Positions 11,637-21,802 of a stretch of DNA of 64,000 nucleotides are shown here, piece by piece. This stretch comes from Liriodendron chinense (Eukaryota; Streptophyta; Magnoliopsida; Magnoliales; Magnoliaceae), in NCBI GenBank assembly GCA_003013855.2, contig ML058477.1, positions 3,038,001 to 3,102,000 of the forward strand, in the 5' to 3' direction. The notes beneath the pieces are model-generated. The model had not been told where the DNA came from. It saw only the letters and a program-made list of their open reading frames with translations, and did not search any database. The translations under genes were made by a program, and so were the position numbers. Positions within the stretch are counted from its first letter, which is position 1. The number at the start of each line of letters is the position of its first letter.

Positions 11637-13181
11637 TGTTCGCTTCCCCAAGTGTAGGGTTGCGATGTAGTAATAAACTCGGTAATACCGAGGTCGATCC
11701 ACAGGGACTTATGTAGGATGTTACAAACTCATCCACGAGTTTCTATTGAAGCTAACAATCAAAGTTTGAATAGAATGTGTGTGATTAACAGTTTAAGCTA
11801 AATTGAATGTAAACAATTATAAGAAGGCACTAAGGGTTCGAGGATCCACTTATAGCAATCCTCGATGTTCAATCCGCTGTGGTTTCCCATTCTCTCAACT
11901 AGAATCACCAGTCAGGTCTATCTAGTCGGATGATAGAACTATTAAACCAGAAGTCTGTAACATGTAAGTTCTATGCATAAAGTTCACTCAATTCTAGGCT
12001 GATCTGAGCATGCTCATTGCATAGGTCATTCCCCTTTTCTATAGGTCCAATTCCCAATCATAACCATCCTCAAGTCTTCTCACAAGACAAGGCTAGATCA
12101 TGATTTGAACTGGATTCAAATTATATGCACAGTCCATACATATTCCAGATAATCAACCAAAACTAGAACTTTGGCATGAAGTCCCTTCATGAAGAGCTTA
12201 GTGCTAGAGCGCACTCCGATTCCTCAGATCATACAGGTCTAGACCGTTGCAAACCAAATAAGAAGATAAGTAATTCATCCAAACATCCATGAGTCATCAC
12301 AAGACTAAGAGAAATTACTTAAAAACTTGTATAAACTTCAAACCTTAGTTCATAATCATGAATTCCAAACTGAAAACCACTTAACAACGAATTAAAACAT
12401 CTTGGATACACTACAAGCTTCACCTCTTAGCCCTAGCTAAGAGGTTTAGCTGCTCATGATCCAAGGAAACATGAAACAACTCCTAAAAGCATGAAAACAA
12501 CAAAGCAAACCAAAAGGAGTTGTGAAACTCCAATCTCCACTTCCACAGTCTCCAACCTCGCTTCAAGCCTTCCAGGATGCCCTAGGAACAATCCCTAGGT
12601 GTCTATTTATAGTCTGGAGGCTCCACGACTTCGGAAGAATCGAGAAAGTGCGTAACACTTACGCAGTGCAGAGAATTTCGGGAAGAAATTAGAAAATTCT
12701 ATCTCAGTACGCATGGCCGACCGGTCAAGACCGGTCGGCCTCAAGTGAAAGCACTCCAGCAGTCTTCATTCCAGCAATGATGTCCGACTGGTCATGATCG
12801 GTCGGACGTTTTTCTTCTCATACCAGCAGCCATGGCCGACCGGTCATGACCGGTCGGCCTTAGTTTATTGTTCATAGCTGACCGGTCAAGACCGGTCTGG
12901 CCCTCTTGGCCGACCGGTCATGACCGGTCAGTAGTCTTCATGCATCTACATTCTTCCTTTTCTTTCTTCTTTCTTTCACTTTCTCTCTTCTTTTCTTCTT
13001 TGGTCCTCAAGTAATCTCCATTAGAATAGTTCCAAATGATCTCTTTATGTCTTTAATTGAGTAGAGTTCACCTTCAATCCTGTAGTCACAAAACATGCAT
13101 TGAATTAGCTTTCAACCCATATAAACCATACACCATGAGTGATGAATTGGGGTTAGAATATGCACAATTAAGAGCTCAACA
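11637..13181 (-). repeat. Ath-A 5' LTR
   Basis: Partner of the LTR at 2935-4478 and about 99% identical by eye. TATA on the minus strand at 12604-12612. U3 inverted-repeat array at about 12716-12932. Post-TATA hairpin at 12423-12444 (CCTCTTAGC, 4-nt loop, GCTAAGAGG). The intact CTCGGT/ACCGAG hairpin lies near the PBS end. Confidence 0.95.
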
Positions 13182-14878
13182 GTGAGCTTCACGTAGTCTG
13201 AGTCCAAGGCCTGATACCTGTCGGTCAGGACTTGGATCTTCTCGATGAGGATCTTTTTCTCCTCATCTCTCTTCGTGATCACCGCCTCACGAGCCTTGAG
13301 CAGTTGATCTCTTCCTTGAACTGCCTTTTCCAAGGCAGTCCTCTTTCCCTCAGCCTCCTCTATCGTGCGACGGGCGGCAACGATATCACGCCTCGTTCGC
13401 AGAATAAGATCTAAACCCTGCAAAAGAGATGAAAAATGTAAGAGTATTCTGGAACGTAATAACTGATCGTAGCAGGTCTTGACGAAGTCTTACCTGAACC
13501 ATCCTCATCCCCGCTTCGAGGATAAGGTTCTCAGGACTTGGCTCGGGAAGAGAGCCAAAGGCGTGAGGTGGGACGTTCTCGAAAAAAAATTTACATACAG
13601 GATGAAGGTGGCGGGGAATAGAGTACGTCCCGCTCCCAGACGGTTGGGCAACGACCAACCCGGCCTGCTCGCGAGGTGGAGGCATTGACTCGCGAGCAGG
13701 TCCCTGCTCGGCAGCCGGGACCAATTCACGAGCAGGAGTCGGCTCTTGAGGCTCTACCTGCTCTCGAGCCTCTTCAGCTGGGGGGCAGCCGGACCCCACC
13801 CCATCTGGGGAATTATCAGCAATGTTAATCACTGGTGGCCCAGGTGCGACCACCAGTGAAGGAATAGTGGGCCCAGCTGGGGCCCCCGCCATGCTCGCGG
13901 GAAGGGCAGGCTGATCGCTGCCCGTGCGAATGGAAGATTGAGAAGGTTCGGCAGGGGTTCTCTTCTGCCTTTTGGAGCCTGTGCCCTTCAGTCGGGGCAG
14001 TAGGCCTCTCTTCTCTCCAGCCTTCGTCATTTCGACTTCTCTTCTGGATATGAGGCCTGCTGCTGCAAGTCGCGAAGGAGACAAGCAAGCCTCGATATGC
14101 CTATCTCCGACAGGCACCTTATACACTCTGACAATCTTCTCGTTGATCCCTCCTTTCAAATTCGGTTTCCTCAAGGCCGGGATACCTGCGAGCACAAATA
14201 AGGGTCAAACGAAGCAAAACCTTAAAAATCATTCTGAGGAAACTGCACAATGCGGGATTGTGTCTACCTTCACAGAAAAATCGGGTCACTCCTGGACCCC
14301 TGGAGGAGGCAGACTCCCAGCTCCCGGAAGCATAGAACCACCGCTTCCTCCAGCCGGGATAGTTCGAGGAGGGCTTCCCCAACACGAAGTTATCCCGGTG
14401 CCAATAACACAAGTAATACCAGCCTTCGCTGGAAGGAGCTTTCTTCAGACGAAACATACGGAGGAACTCTTCCGCCGTGAGTTCCCCATTGCCAGCCTGA
14501 GCCCAAAGGGCAAAGGAGCCCAAAACTACCCTCCACCCGTTCACGATGAGTTGCCCAGGGGCAATCTTGTAACACCGGAGTACATCGCGAATGAAGGGAT
14601 GGAGGGGAAGGCGTACCCCCAGGATAAGTTGGTACTCATAAAATGCTACGCATCCTGGGGGGGGAGTCTGGTGTTTCTCCACCTCCGGGCAAGCAGAGAG
14701 TTACTGAGTCAGGGATTAGGTATCTCTCCCGTAGCTCAGCCAGCCGGTCCTCCGATAAAACGGAAGGATATCCGGCTGCTTTGTATCTCCCCGCCGAAAC
14801 CCTTGCACTGCTGGAGGCAGAGGATTTCGGAGTGGCATCACCAAGAGGGACAGTAGTCTCGTCAGAGTTCCCAGCCAT
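13182..14878 (-). pseudogene. Tat-1 antisense ORF, 5' part, with two introns
   Basis: The minus-strand gene starts at the ATG at 14878 (MAGNSDETTVPLGD). A frameshift near 14680 moves it into the frame VEKHQTPPPGCVAFYEY. The next segment (VRLPLHPFIRDVLRCYKIAPGQL, NGWRVVLGSFALW) is the conserved N-terminal core of PF04195, the putative gypsy-type transposon family. An intron at 14186-14267 (GTAGAC...CTCGCAG) joins CEG to IPALRKPNLKGG in frame. A second intron at 13418-13493 (GTAAGA...TTTTGCAG) joins EAGMRMVQ to GLDLILRTRRD in frame. Between them is a proline/alanine-rich linker; after them a long coiled coil (IVAARRTIEEAEGKRTALE) runs until Ath-A cuts it. In Tat elements such genes lie antisense between pol and 3' LTR, as here. 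Role unknown; the coiled coil suggests self-association. Confidence 0.82.
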
Positions 14879-15284
14879 GAGAAGATAAAAGTAAAAGGAG
14901 AAGAAAAAAGAAGTATACCAAAAACAGGAAAGAAAATGAACACCGGAAGAGGAAGAAGAATGGAAAGAAAAGACTGCAGGTTCCTTTCGAAAAAACTTCT
15001 GTAGAAAATCAAAGAAATGGCGGACTCCGTATATTTATAGGCAATCATTCCACCGTATCTGATGGCACGTGGCAGTCCCTCCCTTGACACAGCGCTCGAG
15101 CAGGCACTCCCATTAACTCCTCAAACACGTGGCGAGCGCCCCTTCATTTTCTGTCTGCGGAAAGGCTGCGGAAAGCTGGCGCTCATTAATTCCAGCCCAT
15201 CATGTGGGGTGCCGTTCTCGATGAAAGCAGTGGGCGGTTTCGTGTGATAGTGAGCTAAGTCCTTTCCTTAAGAATTCTTGGCGG
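14879..15284 (-). other. Upstream region of the antisense ORF
   Basis: About 400 bases between the antisense ATG and the Tat-1 PPT. On the minus strand it is purine-poor just upstream of the ATG and carries a TATA box (listed separately). It would be the 5' UTR and promoter of the antisense gene. Confidence 0.55.
15031..15040 (-). promoter_or_regulatory. TATA box for the antisense ORF
   Basis: Minus strand CTATAAATAT, about 155 bases upstream of the antisense ATG at 14878. The position suits a plant core promoter with a 5' UTR of ~120 nt. It is not inside an LTR, so the antisense gene may have its own promoter. Confidence 0.6.
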
Positions 15285-15300
15285 CAAGGACTTGGGGGGC
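15285..15300 (+). other. Tat-1 polypurine tract
   Basis: AAGGACTTGGGGGGCA immediately before TTTGTTATAGG. The ACTTGGGGGGCA form is characteristic of Tat elements and fixes the orientation of Tat-1 as plus. Confidence 0.82.
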
Positions 15301-15354
15301 ATTTGTTATAGGCAAAATGGTGGAGATAAGATTTCACGCGGAAATGCCCATTTC

Positions 15355-15600
15355 GCCCTCGAGATGATCTGATCAAGAGTCGCAGAACGGGTAAGGGTGG
15401 AGTACGGGTTCGACTCTCGAGATCGTATGCTCGGGAGTCGAAGAATGGATAAGTGCGGGAGTCGAAGAATGGATAAGTGCGGGACGTCCATTTGACTCTC
15501 GAGATTATCTGATCGAGAGTCGAATATTGGATAAGTGCGGGACGTCCATTCGACTCTCGAGCTCACCTGATCAGGAGTCATAGATTGAAAAATACGGAGC
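15355..15600 (+). repeat. Inverted-repeat-bearing repeats in Tat-1 U3
   Basis: Four or five degenerate ~60-bp units built from GACTCTCGAG, a 10-base spacer and TCGAGAGTC, linked by GGATAAGTGCGGGACGTCCA. The 9-bp arms GACTCTCGA/TCGAGAGTC are perfect in the unit at about 15491-15518. Confidence 0.78.
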
Positions 15601-15868
15601 AGCTATTCGCAAGTCTCGAGTCTTCATAACCGATAGTCAAATACGGCAAAGCTCGATCCGCGAACAGACCTTCTCACAAGTCGTTGAAAGACGTTACATC
15701 TAAAGTATGTACTTGGACTCGCGACCACATTCTAACCTGCGAGTAGCTTTCCTGCGGTAATATCTCTTAGCTTTCAGTACTAGCACCCGATTCCCGTCGA
15801 GCAGCTTGTCCAATCGCTCTGCGACACCAAGCAGGGCTACAACCAGTTCGGTGGTTTCCGTCTTGTCG

Positions 15869-15988
15869 GCGTCTCCTTCCTTTTCGGAGGCTATGACTCC
15901 AACTACGGGCGTCTCCTTCCTTTTCGGAGGCTATGACTCCAACTACGGGCGTCTCCTTCCTTTTCGAAAGCTATGATTCCAACTACGG
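15869..15988 (+). repeat. 40-bp x 3 perfect-to-near-perfect tandem repeat
   Basis: Units 15869-15908, 15909-15948 and 15949-15988. The first two are identical (GCGTCTCCTTCC ... CCAACTACGG); the third has three substitutions. Recent duplication inside U3. Confidence 0.92.
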
Positions 15989-16394
15989 CTTCCAGCCAGA
16001 TTTCAAGGGATTACCATCAAGGGGCGTGATTGTTGAAATAAGTCATTGGGTTGGATCTGACTAAAAAGATAGGATCTTATCCCACGAAATCAGCAAATTC
16101 TCAGTATCGTATGCGACATCAACGGGATTTCGACATCTCACGTAACAAATTGGATTGCTTCAGATCTATATAAAGGGGTGGCTCCATTAAGAGCAGGTAC
16201 GCACACAACATCCAATCTGGGTCCCGTTTCGCTTGGCTTCTCTTCTTACTGTGGCCTAACTTAAGCATCGGAGGGCTGACGGCTGGTCCCCAGCCACCCT
16301 TATTTGCTGTCTTGCTTCAGGTCTGGTGGTGGAAATCTCTGCTGGAGTGAAGGAGGAAAGCCGGAGGATCTCGTTACAAAATCTGACATCAACA

Positions 16395-19297
16395 GTGGGT
16401 CTGTTACTTTTGGAGATGGGAGCGTGGCCAAAATTGTTGGAAAGGGAACCATCACCGGGCCAGGATTGCCTAAAATTGAGGATGTGCTGTGTGTTGATGG
16501 TTTGAAACATAATTTATTGAGCATTTCTCAAATATGTGATGAACAACATTCTGTAAAATTCTCCAAAGATATGTGTGAAATTCTGGACCAAATGGAAAAT
16601 TGATTCTAAAAGGGCTTCGCACTGGAGATAACTGCTATGTTATTGAAAACAAAGGTGATGATGCATCATCTGCCGTATGCCACATGGCCATTAATGATGA
16701 AACTGAGCTATGGCATCAACGGCTTGGTCATGTCCATTATAGGAACCTAGCTAGGCTGAGTAGGAAGAAACTAGTTAGAGGGTTACCTAAGATAGGGAAG
16801 AAACCGAAAGAAGTATGTGCTGAGTGCTTGAAAGGTAAACAAATTAAAGTTGCACATAAGAAGACTTCCACCATTGCCACATCTAAACCCCTTGATCTAC
16901 TCCACATGGATCTTGTAGGTCCGACCAGAGTGATGAGTCAAGGAGGTAAAAGATATTTCTTTGTTATTGTTGATGATTACTCCGGCTACACTTGGGTCGT
17001 ATTTTTGAGAGAAAAATATGATACATTTGATGAATTTGAAAAACTCATGAAACGACTTCACAATGAGAAGAATGTACCGTAAAAAGAATTAGGAGTGATC
17101 ATGGGGGAGAATTCGAGGATGGGCAATTTGAACAATTCTGTGAAAATTTTGGCATCAAGCATGAGTTCTCAGCCCCAAAAACTCCTCAACAGAATAGAGT
17201 AGCAGAGAGGAAAAACAGAGGTCTACTTGATATGGCCACAATTATGATGAACAACAAAAATATAGCAAAAAATCGGTGGGCCGAAGCAGTGAATACAGCA
17301 TTTCACATCATTAATCGAGTATATTTGAGAGCTGGCCTAGATAAAACGCCATATGAACTGTGGAATGGAAAAGTCCCAAATATCAAGACTTTAGAGTCTT
17401 TGGTAGCAAATGCCACATCCTTCGAGATCGAGAAAATCTAGGAAAATTTGATTCAAAGAGCGATGAGGGAATATTCCTAGGATACGCTTCTAATAGCCAT
17501 GCCTATAGAGTTTATAACACAAGGACTAAAACAACTCAAGAATCCATAAATGTTATCATTGATGACTAATCTAAAGAACACACGAGACTTGATGATGATG
17601 AAGTGGGAGAACCATGCCAATAGGTAAACCTGTTGAAAATCTCCCACTCCCAATGCCTCAACAGCTCCTGGAAATGTTCCATATGTCAAGGATCATCCCC
17701 TCAATCAAATCATTGGAGATCCGGATGTTGGAGTCAAGATTAGGAGACAACTTGAGGCCATCAATAGTCATGTGTGCTTCACTTCAAAAATTGAACCAAA
17801 AAATATAGATGAGGCTCTCAATGATGAGTTTTGGATACTTGCAATGCAAGAAGAACTCCAACAGTTCACCAGAAATGAAGTTTGGTTTCTGGTAGAAAGA
17901 CCATATGAGAAGAATGTCATTGGAACTAAATGAATTTTCAAGAACAAAACAGATGAATCTGGCAATGTAATTCGAAATAAAGCCCGTCTAGTTGCTCAGG
18001 GGTACTCTCAAATCGAGGGAAATGATTTCGATGAAACTTTTGCCCCGGTTGCTAGACTAGAATCCATCTGAATTCTTATGTCCATAGCATGTGCACTCAA
18101 ATTCAAATTATTTCAAATGGACGTGAAGAGTGCCTTTCTAAATGGTATTCTCAATGAGGAAGTTTATGTTGATCAACCTAAAGGGTTTGTGGACCCTAGA
18201 TATCCTCAAAGAGTCTACAGATTGAAAAAGGCTCTCTATGGGTTAAAACAAGCCCCCCAAGCATGGTATGAACGTCTTACTCAATTTCTAATTGATCACA
18301 AGTTTGTTAGGGGGAGTGTTGACAAAACCCTGTTTGTTAAAATGACGAATGATTCGTTTCTCATTGCTCAGATTTATGTGGATGACATTGTATTTGGTTC
18401 CACCTGTGAAGAATTTTCGGGCTTATTTGCTGAATTGATGCAATCTGAATTTGAAATGAGTTTGGTAGGCGAACTGAATTTTTTCCTAGGATTGCAAGTT
18501 AAACAACTAAAAAATGGAATCTTCATAAACCAAACTAAATATGCTAAAGATCTTGTCAAGAGGTTTGGGCTAGACTCGGGTCGATCACAACCATTAAACT
18601 CTCCAAAGACTTGTCAAGCAAAAGTGTCGACTAACATTTATATAGAAGTATGATTGGGAGTCTCCTTTACCTTACAACAAGTAGACCCGATATTGCATTT
18701 AGCGTAGGTGCATGCGCTAGATTTCAAGCTGATCCTAGGGAATCTCATTTAACTGCTGTAAAAAGAGTGATTAGATATGTGGCCTGCACAAATGAATATG
18801 GCTTGTGGTACCCCTTCGACACATCATCCATCATTGCGAGGTACTCCGATGCCGATTGGGCCGGAAATATGGATGATCGAAAATCCACAAGTGGTGGCTG
18901 TTTTTACTTTGGAAACTGCTTAGTTGCTTGGCATAGCAAAAAGCAAAATTCCATCTCATTATCCACTGCTGAAGCTGAATATATTGTTGCCGGTAGTTGC
19001 TGTGCTCAGCTACTTTGGATGAAACAAATGTTAAAGGATTATGGTATCAATCAGGAAGAAATGACGCTCTTTTGTGACAACACAAGCGCCATTAATATTT
19101 CAAAAAATCCTGTTCAACATTCTCGAACCAAGCATATTAACATCCGGCACCATTTTATAAGAGAACTAGTTGAAGAAAAAGTGGTCAAACTTGAATACGT
19201 CCAAACCGAGCGGCAATTGGCTGACACCCTTACTAAACCGTTAGATTCCACTAGGTTTGAACACCTTAAGAAATCTATCGGGGTATGCTCACTTTAG
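16395..19297 (+). pseudogene. SIRE-C pol: protease remnant, integrase, RT, RNase H
   Basis: Begins inside protease (SVTFGDGS, VDGLKHNLLSISQ). The pre-integrase finger is HQRLGHVHYRNLARL ... CAECLKGKQ. The integrase core has LLHMDLVGP and VIVDDYSGYTWV, a stop at 17082, then a segment with RSDHGGEF and the catalytic-Glu region PQQNRVAERKN. A frameshift near 17390 and a TGA replacing Trp near 17932 follow. RT has QMDVKSAFLNG, ALYGLKQAPQAWY and the active box YVDDIVFG, with a TGA at 18069. RNase H from 18650 is nearly clean (SLLYLTTSRPDIAFSV, STAEAEYIVAG, TKHINIRHHFIRE) and ends at 19297. At least five lesions make it a pseudogene. Domain order and motifs are unambiguous for SIRE-type copia. Confidence 0.9.
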
Positions 19298-19827
19298 TCG
19301 GTTAGAAAAGCTATGTGCATATAGGTATATCTGAGGAATTATCCTCCTATTTTGAATGAATGTTAGTGTTCTCAATCATAAACTCTCCAATTTATCATAA
19401 AAAGGGTCTGTATCATCATTTGGAGAATGGTGTCAGGATGTGTCCGTTGAAATCCTGCTGGAAACATTTCCGATTGATCGGAACATTCTCCGATCAATCG
19501 GAAATATTGGGCAGCCGTTTGCTATATACGACTGTTCTATTCATTTTGCCCATACCTCGCTGTCTTCTCCCAAACCCTCTGCTAGGGCTTTTTTCCCTGA
19601 GGTTGGACAGTTGCAATGCCAGCCCTGCAAGTGCTCTCCTTCGCATAGAGGGTGGTCTCCCATCTCTACTTGGTAAGGATTCTCAGTTCCTCATCTCGAT
19701 TTCTCCTTCCCTCTACTCTATTTGACCATCATTGTTGGGGCTTAGGAGTCCGTCTGCTTGATCATTGATTTCCTATCATTCTTGGCCTGTTTATTGCTCT
19801 CTCTGACCTTGTATTTTTTTAAAAACA
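19298..19827 (+). other. SIRE-C spacer between pol and env-like ORF
   Basis: 530 bases without a convincing gene. It contains two perfect dyads, 19468-19483 (arms TTCCGAT/ATCGGAA around TG) and 19489-19502 (arms TCCGAT/ATCGGA around CA). These are the same dyads that fill the element's LTR. Confidence 0.7.
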
Positions 19828-20998
19828 ATGCCGAAAGATCCCAAAGGAAAATCCAAAGTGGATGCAGGGCCATCCACCACCTCCAGGTCAAAGAAGCTTC
19901 CAACTTCTAGACCCTCTCAGGCCCCTCCACCTCCAACCACACCTACAGACCCACCTGAGAGTCCATCTACACTCTCTCAATTTCAATCCCGAACAATCAT
20001 CTATGAGCGGGAGGTCATCTTGTCGTGCGTTGAGCCATTTGGCATCCCAGCACTTCTTGCACAAATTGGCTGGGAAGGTGTGTTACGTTTTGGGGGCATG
20101 GCACACCCAGAGGTTGTGTATGTCTTCCTTTCGAAAGTTATCAATCCCGTTGGAAATCCTCCATCATGCGAGGTCATTGTTGACGGTCGTGTTGTGAAGG
20201 TCACGGCCCAAAAAATCTCAGACCTCATTGGTATTCCTATGTCCACAGCTCCTTAGCCCAATGATAATCTTCTTGATTCGTCTCTTCGAGCTGATTGGAC
20301 GCGTTATTTATGTCGGGGACCCTCCTGAATGGATTGATGGAAGTGCCCTCCGAGCGTCTGAAATGTCCAACCGCTTCCCAGTGCTTCACCAAATCTTCAG
20401 CACCAATGTCTATCCTCGTAGCACCAACAAATTTGATCTCACAGCTCATATGGTGAATCTACTCTATCATGTTACTCATGGAACCCGTCTATGCCTTCCC
20501 TCAATCATCCTGCATAACAACTTGGATACATTGCATAACACTCGCAACACCATCCCTTTTGGATGGATCATTACCCTTCTAGCCCAAGACTGCGGGTTCT
20601 CAAATATTGTGGTTCATCCCTTTCCCCGTCGTACATTCAAGGACCTCAACATTAAAAAGATGAATCTGCCAAAAGAGGTCGACGTGGAAGATCATGACTT
20701 CTCTCATACTCATACACATGTGTTGTCTGGCACCCATGGCAAATCCTCGACCCCGAAGCCGACTCCAACTCGACGCTCGGTCAAGCGACGTCTTCAATCT
20801 GATGCCTCTTTCGCACCTCCTCCTCCCAACTCAAAGCAGATCATCGCTCAACTTGATTGCGTGGAGGTCACCTTAGCACAGCATGGTGAGAGGATGACTC
20901 GCCTTGAGAGCATGATGCAGTCCATACACGACGCAGTTCAGTGCCTCACCTCTGCTCTCTCGTGCCGTCGTGATGATGTTTCTGGCCCCACTCCGTAG
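19828..20998 (+). pseudogene. SIRE-C env-like ORF (third ORF)
   Basis: ATG at 19828 opens MPKDPKGKSKVDAGPST, a basic, Ser/Pro-rich head. A folded region follows (ALLAQIGWEGVLRFGGMAHP, YVFLSKVINPVG, KVTAQKISDLIGIP) that resembles the plant transposon-protein domain PF20167. A TAG at ~20254 and a frameshift near 20305 break the frame. It resumes as YVGDPPEWIDGSALRAS and continues through HGTRLCLPSIILHNNLD to a basic Pro-rich linker and a short coiled coil (MTRLESMMQSIHDAVQCL), ending at 20998. Position between RNase H and the PPT matches the env-like gene described in SIRE1. I see no clear signal peptide or membrane anchor, so envelope function is not supported by this copy. Confidence 0.75.
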
Positions 20999-21790
20999 TC
21001 GTCTATGTTTCTGGCTAGGATAACCTATTGTGTGCATCGTCGCTGGTATCTTTTTGGGGTGAATTTGGCACACAATCTCGGCACCTTAATAGTTAAACTT
21101 TCTGTTCTTGATAGGTTGTTTTTGGATATTTTGGTGATCACATTGCAGAATTTGTCTTTATTATTTTGGATATTGCTTATCTTGTCGATCCTTTATCCTT
21201 TATATGATTCCTTGCTGTCTATATGCCTATATATACTTGTGCTTAATTGATTTAACTTTATCGGGCTTCTTGTCCCATTTTGGGTTGTATATATAGTGAT
21301 GATGTTTGGTCATGATATGCATTTCAGAAGGGGAGGTTGGTTGCTTGGGCTATATGCCCACTGTGCTTATTGATATATACTTATATATCTTTGTATGACC
21401 ATATGTGTTTGGCTTCCTCCCTCGGCGCGTTTATGTCTATTCCTTCCTTTATCTTCATTCTATGACATATTTGCTACATTGTCTTTGTACTAACCTTTGT
21501 CAATGACTGACAAAATGGGAGAGAAGTTATCCCACCAAAAGGTAGCAGTTATTTTTTTGTTGATCTTTTGTGTGCAGGGACTTAGGGGGAGCTAGAGTGA
21601 AGCCTAGTCTGTACATTGAGTCTGTACATTTTGTATGTAATGGGTCATTTCTATGTGTAAAGCAATTTATCAAAGCAATTTATCTTTTATGACATGTTCG
21701 ATGTATGTACTTTATTTGGTTTTAGTGTCTAGGAAAAGTCTTTGGTACGGACCAAGACTTTTATAGGTTTGGTTTTGTCCGGTAATTGAC
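20999..21790 (+). other. SIRE-C 3' UTR
   Basis: About 790 T-rich bases with no gene. Typical non-coding region between env-like ORF and PPT in SIRE elements. A short direct repeat of AAAGCAATTTATC lies at ~21660-21685. Confidence 0.6.
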
Positions 21791-21802
21791 AAAGGGGGAG
21801 AT
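21791..21802 (+). other. SIRE-C polypurine tract
   Basis: AAAGGGGGAGAT directly before TGTTAATG. The GACAAAGGGGGAGAT form is classic for SIRE/Maximus. Confidence 0.93.

Larger units (their letters stand above)
2935..13181 (-). mobile_element. Ath-A, near-intact Athila-lineage gypsy element
   Basis: A complete 10.2-kb element on the minus strand, inserted in the antisense ORF of Tat-1. Evidence is a 5-bp target duplication GTGAG at 2930-2934 and 13182-13186, TG...CA-ended LTRs of ~1,545 bp, PBS next to the 5' LTR, PPT next to the 3' LTR, and coding order gag, protease, RT, RNase H, integrase. By eye the two LTRs differ at about 16 sites in 1,545, roughly 1%, so the insertion is fairly young. 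The only coding defect I see is one frameshift between RNase H and integrase. It has no env-like ORF: the 1.1 kb after integrase is non-coding. Confidence 0.95.
15304..16394 (+). repeat. Tat-1 3' LTR (right boundary uncertain)
   Basis: Starts TGTTATAGGC right after the PPT. U3 has two repeat sets (15355-15600 and 15869-15988). A TATA box CTATATAAAGG is at 16166-16176, followed by ACTTAAGCATCGGAGGG at ~16259, which I associate with Tat R/U5 regions. No downstream Tat flank is seen: within 16300-16400 the sequence passes into copia coding DNA. I place the end at ATCAACA (16394), but a deletion may have removed the true end. Confidence 0.6.

Noticed and set aside
13972..14856. 294-codon plus-strand ORF
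   Set aside because: It is the reverse of the antisense Tat gene, whose frame has PF04195-like motifs and valid introns.
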